DNA of 64,000 nucleotides from positions 1-64,000 of the forward strand of contig JAHJUE010000006.1 of assembly GCA_018829205.1 (NCBI GenBank). The letters are read 5' to 3'. Source of the DNA: Bacteroidota bacterium (lineage in GTDB: Bacteria > Bacteroidota > Ignavibacteria > Ignavibacteriales > Melioribacteraceae). This document shows, one piece after another, positions 8,923 through 18,118 of this stretch (the first letter of the stretch is position 1; the number at the start of each line of letters is the position of its first letter). A program made the position numbers and the translations under genes. The notes under the pieces are model-generated. The model saw nothing but the letters and a program-made list of their open reading frames with translations. It searched no databases and was not told the DNA's origin.

Positions 8923-9351
8923 TTACTCAGATGATGCAGGGGAAGGTTTATATATAATTGAAACAAGTACGCCTAAAATTATGCTTTCAATAAAAACGTA
9001 AATAAACCATTGAATGGTAAGACCGTATGTAATTGGATAAACCGCGTAAGCCTGATAAGCATATACGAAACTCATAAAAAAACCGATGTAAATTCCGTAT
9101 CGGATTCCTTCTAAAATTCCTTTGTTTTCATATCCTTTAATAAAAAAGAAAACAAAGAAAAAAGCCCAGACCAAATCAGTGATCCATACAACCCACATCA
9201 GGCTTTCCATTTCGGCTTGAGTGCGGAATACTCCCGAAAGTGTATCACTTAAATAAGTAGAATTGAGTAAGACTCCGTGTATTAAAAAATTTAATATTTC
9301 GAATACTATATACACGAACACAACCGAAATAATGAATTTCTTTTTATCCAT
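8923..9351 (-). CDS. four-helix integral membrane protein of unknown function
   Basis: The frame is open further upstream, but the ATG at 9351 has GGAGG 10 bases before it, giving 142 residues. Four hydrophobic segments are visible (about 6-24, 47-68, 78-100 and 108-132). Small polar motifs (NFLIHG in helix 1, GIRYGIYIGFFMSF in helix 3) resemble small DUF1761-like membrane proteins, but I do not recognise it firmly. It is monocistronic and divergent from the DUF5916 gene, with which it shares the 195-base region 9352-9546. Confidence 0.75.
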   Translation of the reverse strand: MDKKKFIISVVFVYIVFEILNFLIHGVLLNSTYLSDTLSGVFRTQAEMESLMWVVWITDLVWAFFFVFFFIKGYENKGILEGIRYGIYIGFFMSFVYAYQAYAVYPITYGLTIQWFIYVFIESIILGVLVSIIYKPSPASSE

Positions 9352-9546
9352 AATTAAAGTCCTCCAATTATTTTGAAATTGTTTGGGAGAGTAGGAAAAG
9401 TGAAATAAGCTACAAATAGAATAATGAAAAGGCAATCGATTTATCGGTCTTTATATTAATATTTTAAATTCATAATCATAAAAAGATTTACAACTAATTG
9501 AATTATATTTACGTCTAAAATCTAAAAAAATATTCCCGGAGTGTTG

Positions 9547-11724
9547 GTGAAAAAACTTTTGTTTCTGCTTCTTGTTTGCTCAGGGCTTGCTTTCGCCTCA
9601 AATACAGAAAAAATATTAAAGCTGAATAAAATATCGGAGCCTGTAATTATTGACGGAATAATTGATCAACTCTGGTCAAAGGCAGATTCTGTATATGACT
9701 TTGTTCAATCACAGCCGTATCACAATGAAAAACCATCCAAACTTTCAATCGCAAAAGTTCTTACTACTGAAAAATCTTTGTTCTGTTTGATAGTTTGTTA
9801 TGATGATTATGAAAATATCCAGCAAACAACCGGCAAACTTGATGATTTTGGTGGTGATTTCGTATCTATAATGCTTGATACTTTCGGGGATAAAAGAACG
9901 GCTTATAAATTGGGTGTTTCGGCTTCGGGAGTTAGAATAGATGCACGCTTGCTTGACGACGCGCGCAACCGGGATTATAACTGGGACGGCATATGGTTTG
10001 CGGAATCAAAAATTTATAATTGGGGATTTGTAATTGAAATGGAAATCCCTTATAAATCAATTCAGTATGATGAAAATTTAACCGAATGGGGATTGGATTT
10101 CGACAGGTGGATACCCACAAAAAACGAAGATATATATTGGTGCGCTTATGAACAGAATGAAGGACAAAGAATTTCAAAATTCGGGAAATTGGTTTTTGAT
10201 GATTTTAAACCTTCTACAAAAGGATTAAATTTAGAAATTTATCCGGTGGGAATTACAAAAGCTGTTTTAAATGATAACGGGAAATATGATTTTGATCCGG
10301 ACGCCGGGCTTGATATATTTTACAATCCTTCACCAAAATTAACATTTCAGTTTACCGCTAATCCGGATTTTGCTCAGATTGAAGCGGACCCTTTTGATTT
10401 TAACATTTCGAGATTTGAATCTTATTTTGATGAACGCCGTCCTTTTTTTACTGAAGGCGCTGAAGTTTTTACTGCATCGGGAAGAGAAAAAAACAGCGGG
10501 TTTTACAGACCGTTAGAATTATTTTACCCAAGGCGAATAGGCAAAAAATTGCCCGACGGACAGGAAGTGCCGCTAAACTTCGGCGCAAAAGTGTTTGGGA
10601 GACTAGATGATTTGGAATACGGCGGTTTTATTGCAAGAACCGGGGAAATAAATTATGTTGACGATGACACACTTTCATTAATAGAAAAAGATGCTTACTT
10701 CGCATCAGCGAGAGTCAAAAAACAAATTTATGGAAACTCATCAATCGGCGCTTTATACGTTGGCAAATATTCTGCAGGCAACTCATACGGAGTAATTGAT
10801 ATTGACGGAGCTTTCAGAGAATCTGATTGGCAGTTGGCTTATCAGCTTGCGCGCTCATTTAAAAACAACGAAGGCGGTTACGCTATGTCGGCAGGATACC
10901 GTTTAACAAAAGAAAACTGGGTTGCGTTTATTCGCGGAAGATATATCGGTAATGATTTTGATATTGAACAAATAGGGTATGTACCGTGGATTGGAACTAC
11001 ACAAATAACAGCATTAACCGGTCCGCGCTGGTTTTATAAAGAAGGCGCTATCAGTTCAATGATGCTGTACTTTGGCGGTTCAACATATTACGAAAAAGAA
11101 GATAAGTACACGGATTACAACGGTATACTGGGATGGAACATGCAGTTTAGAAATAACTGGGGATTTGAAATAAACTTATCCGGCGGTAAAGCAAAAGATG
11201 ATGATGTTGAATACACTTCATATGAAGCAAATTTCAGTTCGTGGTATAATATTTCCGCAAAGTGGGATGCGAATCTTTACGGCGGTTATTCCAAAACTTA
11301 TAACTTCGACCGTGAGTATCTATCATTCTATTCATGGCTCGGCGGATCTATAGATTGGAAAGCATTTGATATTCTTAATCTCGGAACATCCTACGATATG
11401 TATGTTGAGGGAGATCCGGATAATAATATTGAAGACATTACATACAACGCGCGCCCGTATTTTTCATTAACTCCAATAAACGATTTAAACATAAAAGTGT
11501 ATGTCGATAATGTTTTTATAAAATCTGTTGATAGGCTTGACCAAGTTGTATTCGGATTATTCTTCGCATATAATTTCTCACCAAAGAGCTGGATATATTT
11601 TGCCTTAAATGAAATTAGAGACAGAAGCGAAGAATATGATCAATTCAAAAATGTACTGCCTAGAAAAATGCACGTAACCGACAGAGCAGCGGTTATGAAA
11701 TTAAAATACCTTTATTATTTTTAG
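9547..11724 (+). CDS. DUF5916 outer-membrane protein with CBM9-like N-terminal domain
   Basis: Three possible starts lie in tandem (GTG 9541, TTG 9544, GTG 9547). I choose GTG 9547 because GGAG (9538-9541) then sits 5 bases upstream and the product begins with a clean signal peptide (KKLLFLLLVCSGLAFA). After it comes a family-9 carbohydrate-binding-like domain (about 22-210: EPVIIDGIIDQLWSKAD, then the Trp-rich core) and a long beta-rich region with aromatic strands that looks like an outer-membrane barrel (about 230-725). FESYFDERRPFFTEGAEVF is the conserved DUF5916 motif. Function in the family is not established. Confidence 0.88.
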   Translation: MKKLLFLLLVCSGLAFASNTEKILKLNKISEPVIIDGIIDQLWSKADSVYDFVQSQPYHNEKPSKLSIAKVLTTEKSLFCLIVCYDDYENIQQTTGKLDDFGGDFVSIMLDTFGDKRTAYKLGVSASGVRIDARLLDDARNRDYNWDGIWFAESKIYNWGFVIEMEIPYKSIQYDENLTEWGLDFDRWIPTKNEDIYWCAYEQNEGQRISKFGKLVFDDFKPSTKGLNLEIYPVGITKAVLNDNGKYDFDPDAGLDIFYNPSPKLTFQFTANPDFAQIEADPFDFNISRFESYFDERRPFFTEGAEVFTASGREKNSGFYRPLELFYPRRIGKKLPDGQEVPLNFGAKVFGRLDDLEYGGFIARTGEINYVDDDTLSLIEKDAYFASARVKKQIYGNSSIGALYVGKYSAGNSYGVIDIDGAFRESDWQLAYQLARSFKNNEGGYAMSAGYRLTKENWVAFIRGRYIGNDFDIEQIGYVPWIGTTQITALTGPRWFYKEGAISSMMLYFGGSTYYEKEDKYTDYNGILGWNMQFRNNWGFEINLSGGKAKDDDVEYTSYEANFSSWYNISAKWDANLYGGYSKTYNFDREYLSFYSWLGGSIDWKAFDILNLGTSYDMYVEGDPDNNIEDITYNARPYFSLTPINDLNIKVYVDNVFIKSVDRLDQVVFGLFFAYNFSPKSWIYFALNEIRDRSEEYDQFKNVLPRKMHVTDRAAVMKLKYLYYF

Positions 11725-11792
11725 CGGTTGGCTGTTGGCATTTAGCTTTCAGAATTTAACTCTAAAAGCTGAATGACGATGATTTAGTTTTT

Positions 11793-12110
11793 CTATTCAT
11801 ACTTCATACTATCTACCGGAATTACAAACGCAGCTTTAATTGCCTGGAAACTTACTGTTACAAGCACAATCAATAAATCTATTCCTCCGGAAACTATAAT
11901 TACTCACTGAGTTAAATTAATTCTGTACGCAAAATCTTCGGGCCAGTTGTTCGAAAAATAATATACGATCGGTCATGTCATATGTATTAGCAAAAAAACG
12001 AATTAAATATCTATTGAAGGTAAAGCCAGAATATTAAATACATAAATTTACTGAGTTTTTATAAAACCTTTTTTCTGTACTAAATTCGACTAATCCTAAC
12101 AATCCAGCTT
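11793..12110 (-). pseudogene. decayed C-terminus of an FtsX-type ABC permease
   Basis: Reading the minus strand towards 11793 gives PIVYYFSNNWPEDFAYRIN, an in-frame TGA (11904-11906), then VIIVSGGIDLLIVLVTVSFQ and AIKAAFVIPVDSMKYE followed by a stop. This is the last soluble turn and final helix of MacB/FtsX permeases, including the xxFAYRI and SFQAIKAA..PVxSLKYE consensus. Another TGA precedes PIVYY. Further upstream (about 12067-12096) GLVEFSTEKR resembles the earlier GLxGFxTEKR loop but in a shifted frame. The remnant has several stops and at least one frameshift and no 5' half. The part above 12000 is less certain. Confidence 0.7.
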
Positions 12111-12270
12111 AGCAATAATAATTAAAGAGAGTCAAATTGTTCAGAATAGAGATTGCGCCAATTCACTATTTTCATTTTTCAGAAAATTGGGTAAAATATA
12201 TTCCTACTGAAAAGAACCGTTAAAATAAATTATAAAAAAGTGTTTTTATTTTTGAATAAGAATATAATTA

Positions 12271-12302
12271 AGTATCCCGCATAAATATTTATGAAGGATA
12301 CC
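12271..12302 (-). terminator. hairpin after cysK, possible terminator
   Basis: GTATCC and GGATAC flank a second palindrome, CATAAATATTTATG, forming a long stem just beyond the cysK stop. The T-run after it is weak, so it may stabilise the mRNA end rather than terminate on its own. Confidence 0.5.
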
Positions 12303-12313
12303 TAATATCATAA

Positions 12314-13225
12314 TTAATTAAACAATCCTTCAATAGATAAATACCTTTCTCCGGTATCGTAAGAAAAAGTAACGACGGTGCTTCCTTTCGGAATTTCGGG
12401 AAGTTTTTTTGCAACTGCCGCGAGCGACGCGCCTGAAGATATACCTACTAACAACCCTTCTTCTTTGGCTGCTTTGGCGGCATACTCAAACGCTTCTTCT
12501 TTTGTTATTTGAATTGTACCGTCCAGCACTTCTGTATGAAGATTCTTTGGAATAAATCCCGCGCCTATTCCTTGAATCGGGTGCGGACCTGGTTCTCCGC
12601 CGCTGATAACTGGAGAAGCTGCCGGTTCAACCGCAAACACTTTTAAATCCGGAAATTTTTGTTTTAATATTTCCGCAACCCCTGTAATATGTCCGCCGGT
12701 TCCGACGCCGGTTATTAAATAATCTATTTTTTCAAAATCTTCAAGCAGTTCTTGTGCAGTTGTAAATTTATGAATATCAATATTCGCCGGATTTTCAAAC
12801 TGCTGAGGCATCCATGAGTTTTTAATTTCTTTCAGAAGTTCTTCTGCTTTTGCGATTGCGCCTTTCATTCCCAACTCTCTTGGAGTTAATTCAAGCTGCG
12901 CGCCGTAAGCTTTCATTAAATTTCTTCTTTCAACAGACATTGATTCCGGCATAACAAGAATTAATTTATAACCTTTTACTGCCGCAACCATTGCAAGACC
13001 AATACCAGTATTACCGGAAGTCGGTTCAATTATTACGCCTCCCGATTTAAGAATTCCATTTTTCTCCGCGTCTTCAATCATAGAAAGCGCGATTCTGTCT
13101 TTTATGCTTCCGCCGGGATTAGCTCTTTCTAGTTTTATCCAAATATCCTGATCATTCCCGTACAATCTATTAATTTTAAGATGAGGTGTTCTGCCAATTG
13201 TTTCCAATATATTGTTAACTTTCAT
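12314..13225 (-). CDS. cysK: cysteine synthase A (O-acetylserine sulfhydrylase)
   Basis: A 303-residue PLP enzyme that makes L-cysteine from O-acetylserine and sulfide. The PLP lysine is Lys42 in NPGGSIKDR; the substrate loop TSGNTG (about 69-74) and the phosphate loop [10 protein letters not shown] (about 173-182) are intact, as is GISSGAS near the C-terminus. Length is normal for CysK. It lies 23 bases downstream of cysE, so the two final steps of cysteine synthesis form one operon. The C-terminus of CysE usually docks in the CysK active site. Confidence 0.96.
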   Translation of the reverse strand: MKVNNILETIGRTPHLKINRLYGNDQDIWIKLERANPGGSIKDRIALSMIEDAEKNGILKSGGVIIEPTSGNTGIGLAMVAAVKGYKLILVMPESMSVERRNLMKAYGAQLELTPRELGMKGAIAKAEELLKEIKNSWMPQQFENPANIDIHKFTTAQELLEDFEKIDYLITGVGTGGHITGVAEILKQKFPDLKVFAVEPAASPVISGGEPGPHPIQGIGAGFIPKNLHTEVLDGTIQITKEEAFEYAAKAAKEEGLLVGISSGASLAAVAKKLPEIPKGSTVVTFSYDTGERYLSIEGLFN

Positions 13226-13248
13226 ACTGTGTCTCCTTATGTTATAAA

Positions 13249-14085
13249 CTAAATTACAAAATCAATTGCTTCGTCAAATTTTCCGTTCTTTCGTACCTTT
13301 ACTTCGCTAGTGTGATAAACAACCGAATGAGGCGGCACACTTTGAGTAAGCCAAACGTTTCCGCCGATTACACTATCGTGCCCTATTCTTGTATCGCCGC
13401 CGAGTATTACTGCTTGCGAGTAAATTATAACATTATCTCCAATGGTGGGATGTCTTTTCTTTTTCGCGAGTTCTTTTTCAACGCTCATAGCGCCCAAGGT
13501 TACTCCCTGGTAAATTTTCACATTGTTACCAATCTCGGCAGTTTCGCCTATTACTATTCCCGTTCCGTGATCAATAAAAAAAGATTCGCCTATTTTCGCA
13601 CCGGGATTTATATCAATTCCGGTTACTTGATGCGCGTATTCGGATAATAATCTGGGCAGCAGCGGTACTTTTAATAAATATAATTGATGCGCGAAACGGT
13701 AAATTGAAATTGCAAGAAATCCCGGGTATGCTAATATAACTTCGTCAATACTTTCTGCGGCGGGATCACCGTCATAAATTGCTTCTGCGTCTTTCCATAA
13801 ACCGTCATTTATTTCGGGAATTTTTTCAACAAATTTTTCAGTTACATTATCAATATTGATATCCATATTATTTAATGAACGCAGAATATTTTTAAGATTC
13901 CTGCTCAGCAAAATAATTTTGCTTTCAATTTCTTCCGGTGTATAATAGACTTGTTCGGTAAAATGAGGAAAAAGTAATTGAAGCAAATCATTAATAAACT
14001 TATGCGCTTCTGTTTTAACGGCAAAAGGTGAAGAATGCCCTTTACGTATTTCAATCAGTTTTTTAGAAAATTCATTTAAAATCAT
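13249..14085 (-). CDS. cysE: serine O-acetyltransferase
   Basis: Makes O-acetylserine from serine and acetyl-CoA. I start at the ATG at 14085, which has GGGGA 8 bases upstream; an in-frame TTG at 14100 is less likely. The 278-residue product has an alpha-helical N-terminal domain and a left-handed beta-helix of hexapeptide repeats (about 180-265: [31 protein letters not shown]). The catalytic DHGTG and the KRHPTIGD loop are present. The N-terminal domain is longer than in short EpsC-type enzymes. It ends DEAIDFVI, with the C-terminal isoleucine that CysE inserts into CysK. Confidence 0.95.
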   Translation of the reverse strand: MILNEFSKKLIEIRKGHSSPFAVKTEAHKFINDLLQLLFPHFTEQVYYTPEEIESKIILLSRNLKNILRSLNNMDINIDNVTEKFVEKIPEINDGLWKDAEAIYDGDPAAESIDEVILAYPGFLAISIYRFAHQLYLLKVPLLPRLLSEYAHQVTGIDINPGAKIGESFFIDHGTGIVIGETAEIGNNVKIYQGVTLGAMSVEKELAKKKRHPTIGDNVIIYSQAVILGGDTRIGHDSVIGGNVWLTQSVPPHSVVYHTSEVKVRKNGKFDEAIDFVI

Positions 14086-14444
14086 TTTATCAATCCCCAA
14101 TAATGGAACGACTATTTTTAGTTTTAAAAAGTTAATTATTTATGAAAAGAATAAAAGGGAACTTATAAGGCAAGGGTCAACATATGCAGGTAGAAATATA
14201 CCCGAAATTTATTTGCAGATTTTTAAGCTCTGAGTTTTGTGCGATATTTTGTCTTAATTTATTCACAACATAAATAACGTGAAATTAATTTAATTCATCA
14301 AGGGGAAAATTTGGGAAGTAGTAAGAATACAGAATTCAGAATTCAGAAATCAGAATTAGGAAATTAAAAGATTATAATATTATTTCAGAATCAGTTTAAT
14401 TCCAATTTCTAACTACTGACTACTGAATTCTGACTTCTGGCTTC
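14086..14444. other. 359-base intergenic region with an inverted repeat
   Basis: No gene seen. The right third is a large imperfect inverted repeat listed separately. The left part presumably carries the cysE promoter, which I cannot define. Confidence 0.5.
14323..14444. repeat. imperfect inverted repeat of CAGAATTCAGA-like units
   Basis: The left arm (14323-14366) has tandem CAGAATTCAGAATTCAG units. The right arm (14401-14444) is its approximate reverse complement (about three quarters identical), with a spacer of about 34 bases. The right arm abuts the stop of the FecR/TPR gene, so the folded RNA could end that transcript. It resembles dispersed palindromic intergenic repeats; other copies would lie outside this window. 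Confidence 0.7.
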
Positions 14445-15116
14445 TTAATTTTCAATTTCAATTTTCAGTTTTTCTATCTTATTTGAAATAACTTCATTAT
14501 TAGGAGCTGCTTTTCTAATTTCATTAAATTCTTCAAATGCTTCAGAATAAAGTGTTAAATCAACAAGTATATCCGCGAAATAAATTCTTTCATCAATTTT
14601 ATTTTTAGTGGAAGGATATTTTCTGTAAGTTTCTTTTGCGACAAGAACAGCTGATTCTTTATATCCGTTTTCAGCAAGCTGTTTTGCCCCGTTTAGTTTT
14701 TTAATTCCCATTTTATCGTCAATTTTACTGTTTGGAGAATCTTTTCTAATTTCTTCACCGTAAACCGCTGTGTTCCTTGAGTTACCGTTTCCTTCATTTT
14801 TTGGTACTCTTCTAATTTCTTCCCTTGCAAGAGCAAGCAACAGATCATTTATTGAAATTTGCTTTAAATAATTTAGTCCTAATGCAGAGTTGCCCTGAAG
14901 AATAAATTTATTCCCAGCTTTGTTTAATTGTATAAATGACTTTTCATCTGTTACAATTAAATCATTCCCGTTTAGTTTATCACCTTGATTTACATTTTCA
15001 TATTTTTCAGAAGTACTTTTAAGAACTTGAACATTCCCGGATATTTTTTCAACTGTAAAATCCTGCGCCGACAAATTTAGTCCTAAAAACAATATTGCGA
15101 TAAATAACTTTTTCAT
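14445..15116 (-). CDS. secreted FecR-like domain protein with TPR-like tail
   Basis: A 223-residue protein with an 18-residue signal peptide (ends LSAQ). Residues 19-85 form a FecR-like beta domain (EKISGNVQVLKS, QGDKLNGNDLIVTDEKSFIQL), as seen in stand-alone periplasmic FecR proteins. A low-complexity hydrophilic linker follows (100-135), then two TPR-like helical pairs (about 140-215, with AKQLAENGYKESAVLVAKETY and LYSEAFEEFNEIRKAAPNN). CGGAG precedes the ATG by 7 bases. It is the last gene of the three-gene minus-strand unit and has no sigma partner of its own. FecR domains often co-occur with CHASE2 sensors, one of which is encoded upstream. Exact role unknown. Confidence 0.8.
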   Translation of the reverse strand: MKKLFIAILFLGLNLSAQDFTVEKISGNVQVLKSTSEKYENVNQGDKLNGNDLIVTDEKSFIQLNKAGNKFILQGNSALGLNYLKQISINDLLLALAREEIRRVPKNEGNGNSRNTAVYGEEIRKDSPNSKIDDKMGIKKLNGAKQLAENGYKESAVLVAKETYRKYPSTKNKIDERIYFADILVDLTLYSEAFEEFNEIRKAAPNNEVISNKIEKLKIEIEN

Positions 15117-15135
15117 TTTAAACTCCGTGTTTCCG

Positions 15136-17178
15136 CTAATTTACGTCTATAATTTCAACTTCGTTTTTCGCTAAGCCGAAATTTTCGACTGCTTCTTTAT
15201 AAAATTTTTCGGAACCCAATGACCAGCCGGTTTCAAAATCAGTTAGTGAAGTCATTTCAACAGGAATCCAAACTTGATCATTTCCGTTTTTATCTTCTCG
15301 GACAAAATATTTTTTATCATTAATCGTTATTAAATGAGCTTCCATAGGAGCCAGTCCGGTATTAATTAATAAATTTACATGACTTATTCCAGCTTTGGAT
15401 TTATAATCAACAAAGGCAGTCTCAATACCAATACTTTCCAAAAGTGAAGCAAAGCCAACGCTTAAATCGTCGCAGTCGCCCCCTTTAACATTAATTGTTT
15501 CACTTGGGAATTGGACATACTCAACAGACGATCTTGGGTCGGACACATAAATCATTTCTTTTACAAAATGATTAAATAGGACTTCTATTTTTTTAAAGAT
15601 TGAGAGACTGCTTTGCACAGACAAAATATTTTCTTTCTGCCGGGTTAAAATATTTTTTGCATATCCCGCGGCAAAACTTAGGTCCTTATAAACAAAATAC
15701 CTCAGGTTGATTACTTTGCCGTCCCAGCTGTTATAATTATTAATTAAAACCGGTTTCTGAATTTCATCATCCGGTTCGCCGTTTATAACAGTAACATAAA
15801 AATTAGCTTGAGAAATTTCCCTTCTGCCTGAAGATAAATTATTATTTATGATTGTATAAAATGGAACCAATACCGTATCGCCCGCTGATATTGTTACATC
15901 AGGCGAAAATATAATTTCATCGCTTAAATTTGAAATTAAACTGGAAGGTTTAACAATAACCGGTTTATCAGTAATGTTTGTGACCTTACCAACGGCAAAA
16001 GGTTCGTTTAAATAAATATCTCCCATTGTAGGAAATATTTCTTTTTTTATTTCCACTTCTATTAGATCAGCAGATTTTTTTTTCTTAAACGAAAGCGCAA
16101 AATTAATTCCCAGGAAAATCTTGTCTTCACTGTACTTATTATTGATTATACTTTTAAACCTTTTATCCAGGAAACTTGATAAAAGATTTTGCGAATCCGA
16201 AGTAAAATACTTTATGCCTGACAATGTTAAACTGAATAAACCTGTTGAGTAATTTAGTACAGGAATTATTCCCGCAATTGTATTATCAATATCTTTATCA
16301 TGAATTAATGAGATACCGGCAGTTAGACTTCCATCAAACATTTCTGTTGCTAAATTAAACCCGCCAGTAATCCCGCCGGTAGTTTCATATGAAGAATGGA
16401 AATTCAAATATTTATATGGAGAATAAGACAATCCGATTAACGCGCCTTTTTCAACATTCATTTCATAAATATTCTCGGAACCAGTATTTTCTTTTAATGT
16501 AAATAAATTTATTGATGACAAATTCAGCAGTAAATTAGCGGCTGGGTTATAATTAATACCTATATCACCCCGCCAATAATTTTTTGATTCAACTTCTGTT
16601 TGCGTAATTATTGAATTTAAAGAATCTGTAAATACAGGCACAGCGGTTTCTTCGGTAAATTTTTGATCGAAATAACGGACGGAGAAACCTGCCGAAAAAT
16701 TTGAGCTAAATTTGTATGAATACCCGAAACCAAATTTTTCTTTGTACTGAAGAGTTGTTTTTAAAGTTGTTTCTATCTCTTCGGTATCGGACAATAAAAT
16801 TGTTGTGCCTGTATTAAAAACAAAGTTCTTTTCAAATCCGGGCGTATATCTCGAATATAAATTATGACGGCTTATGGTTTTTGCGAGCGATAAAGTATAA
16901 ATATTGCTTGACGATTTACCCGAAACGGTGCCACCAAATAAAACATTTAATTCCCAGTCATTAGTATTTGAATAGTTGCCGGGATTTGTTTCCAAGCTGT
17001 TCAACCTGAAAGCGGAATTATAATTATTACCGGCATAACCCAATATATTAATTGAAGACTGCGCGTATGTATTGTTTAAAAATTGCATAGCAATCCAGCT
17101 ATAAAATATAATTGCTGTTGTTTTATTGAATAACAACTTTAATATTATGAATGCTTTGCGCAATAACGTTAGGATCAT
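15136..17178 (-). CDS. beta-barrel-like protein with C-terminal transglutaminase-like domain
   Basis: A 680-residue exported protein. A long hydrophobic leader (residues 1-39, ending NNTYAQ) is followed by about 320 residues of alternating barrel-like strands (PorV/OMP-like, including FGFGYSYKFSSNFSAGFSVR), a beta-sandwich (about 380-470) and a transglutaminase/cysteine-protease-like domain (about 540-660). That domain has the Cys in GGDCDDLSVGFASLLESIGI and the His in GISHVNLLINT. Its fold could cleave or cross-link cell-envelope proteins, but the activity is unproven. The ATG overlaps the previous gene by 56 bases; a TTG at 17136 would shorten the overlap, so the start is uncertain. Confidence 0.75.
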   Translation of the reverse strand: MILTLLRKAFIILKLLFNKTTAIIFYSWIAMQFLNNTYAQSSINILGYAGNNYNSAFRLNSLETNPGNYSNTNDWELNVLFGGTVSGKSSSNIYTLSLAKTISRHNLYSRYTPGFEKNFVFNTGTTILLSDTEEIETTLKTTLQYKEKFGFGYSYKFSSNFSAGFSVRYFDQKFTEETAVPVFTDSLNSIITQTEVESKNYWRGDIGINYNPAANLLLNLSSINLFTLKENTGSENIYEMNVEKGALIGLSYSPYKYLNFHSSYETTGGITGGFNLATEMFDGSLTAGISLIHDKDIDNTIAGIIPVLNYSTGLFSLTLSGIKYFTSDSQNLLSSFLDKRFKSIINNKYSEDKIFLGINFALSFKKKKSADLIEVEIKKEIFPTMGDIYLNEPFAVGKVTNITDKPVIVKPSSLISNLSDEIIFSPDVTISAGDTVLVPFYTIINNNLSSGRREISQANFYVTVINGEPDDEIQKPVLINNYNSWDGKVINLRYFVYKDLSFAAGYAKNILTRQKENILSVQSSLSIFKKIEVLFNHFVKEMIYVSDPRSSVEYVQFPSETINVKGGDCDDLSVGFASLLESIGIETAFVDYKSKAGISHVNLLINTGLAPMEAHLITINDKKYFVREDKNGNDQVWIPVEMTSLTDFETGWSLGSEKFYKEAVENFGLAKNEVEIIDVN

Positions 17179-18034
17179 TTAACCCGCTGAGAGATGAATC
17201 ATTTTTTATTGTTTGCCTTATAAACGAAAAGACTATTTCATTGTAATTTTGAAATGGAATTGATTTTGTAATAGAAGCAGGAATTACTAATTCACCGTCA
17301 TCCGATGTTTTTATTCTTATCAAAGGGAAAGGATCATTTCGTCCCTTTGCTATTCCGCCAATAATTACCTCAATATTTCCATCACCTTTATTGTCCCATT
17401 TTAACAAAAGTTTCAAATCACCGATTACTCTTGAGCCGCTTCTTATTACTTGTCCAGTAATTTCTTTCGGAGTCTGAATTTCAAATTCAATTTTTCTGTC
17501 TCTCATCTGAACCGGCATTAAAGTAAAAAGAATCCCCGAATTAAAAGGAAATTGATTTGGTGAATTTCTTTGATAATATTCGTATTTAATACCCGCAATT
17601 TCATCTCTAACCCTGCCGGGCTCAATTATATGAACAATATGCGATACTTCTTTTGCGGCAATATTATTAAAAAATACTTTTCCCATATTATTCGTTTTAA
17701 AACCAAGTTTTCTTCCGTGAGGATTATATATTGGCTGACTTCCATCAAAAAATACAGCCGAATAATAATTAATACGTTCAGTATTATTGCCTGAGGAATT
17801 TTTTATTCCGCTCACATAAATATTTGAAAGGTGCTGCGGAATAGGACGAACGATTCCGGTTGAATCATAGCCGGTAGAGTAAACAACTTCATCCGGATTT
17901 GATGAAATTATTTCTACATCGATATTCTCCGAAACAGGAGTATTATCAAAAATTAATTCTGTTGGAGATGGATCGCTGCATGCAGATACCAAAAAGAGTA
18001 CAATTACCGAACAATATTTTATTAGTCTTTTCAT
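17123..18034 (-). CDS. lipoprotein of unknown function
   Basis: A 303-residue protein with a lipoprotein signal ending LVSAC (Cys19). The mature part is beta-rich with no motif I recognise. Its stop lies inside the next gene (56-base overlap), which indicates translational coupling with the barrel/transglutaminase protein. The gene starts 47 bases after a terminator hairpin, so its promoter must sit in that short space or within read-through RNA. It is the first gene of a three-gene unit ending at 14445. Confidence 0.75.
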   Translation of the reverse strand: MKRLIKYCSVIVLFLVSACSDPSPTELIFDNTPVSENIDVEIISSNPDEVVYSTGYDSTGIVRPIPQHLSNIYVSGIKNSSGNNTERINYYSAVFFDGSQPIYNPHGRKLGFKTNNMGKVFFNNIAAKEVSHIVHIIEPGRVRDEIAGIKYEYYQRNSPNQFPFNSGILFTLMPVQMRDRKIEFEIQTPKEITGQVIRSGSRVIGDLKLLLKWDNKGDGNIEVIIGGIAKGRNDPFPLIRIKTSDDGELVIPASITKSIPFQNYNEIVFSFIRQTIKNDSSLSGLNDPNVIAQSIHNIKVVIQ

Positions 18035-18081
18035 TTGAACAAAAATAAATAAAATTATTTCATTTTTAGCAAGTTAATTAA

Positions 18082-18106
18082 AAGGAAGGCCGAATCGGCC
18101 TTCCTT
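18082..18106 (-). terminator. terminator after the collagen-like lipoprotein gene
   Basis: An 11-bp perfect stem (AAGGAAGGCCG with CGGCCTTCCTT) around a 3-base loop. The minus strand continues TTAATTAAC rather than a long T-run; the symmetrical stem may work in both directions. Confidence 0.75.
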
Positions 18107-18118
18107 ATTAAATCTATT

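Larger units (their letters stand above)
11725..12313. other. 589-base intergenic region containing a decayed permease
   Basis: No intact gene. Nearest to the DUF5916 stop is a short AGCTTT...AAAGCT inverted pair (about 11741-11770). The middle holds a minus-strand permease remnant described separately, and the right end holds a hairpin following cysK. Confidence 0.6.
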
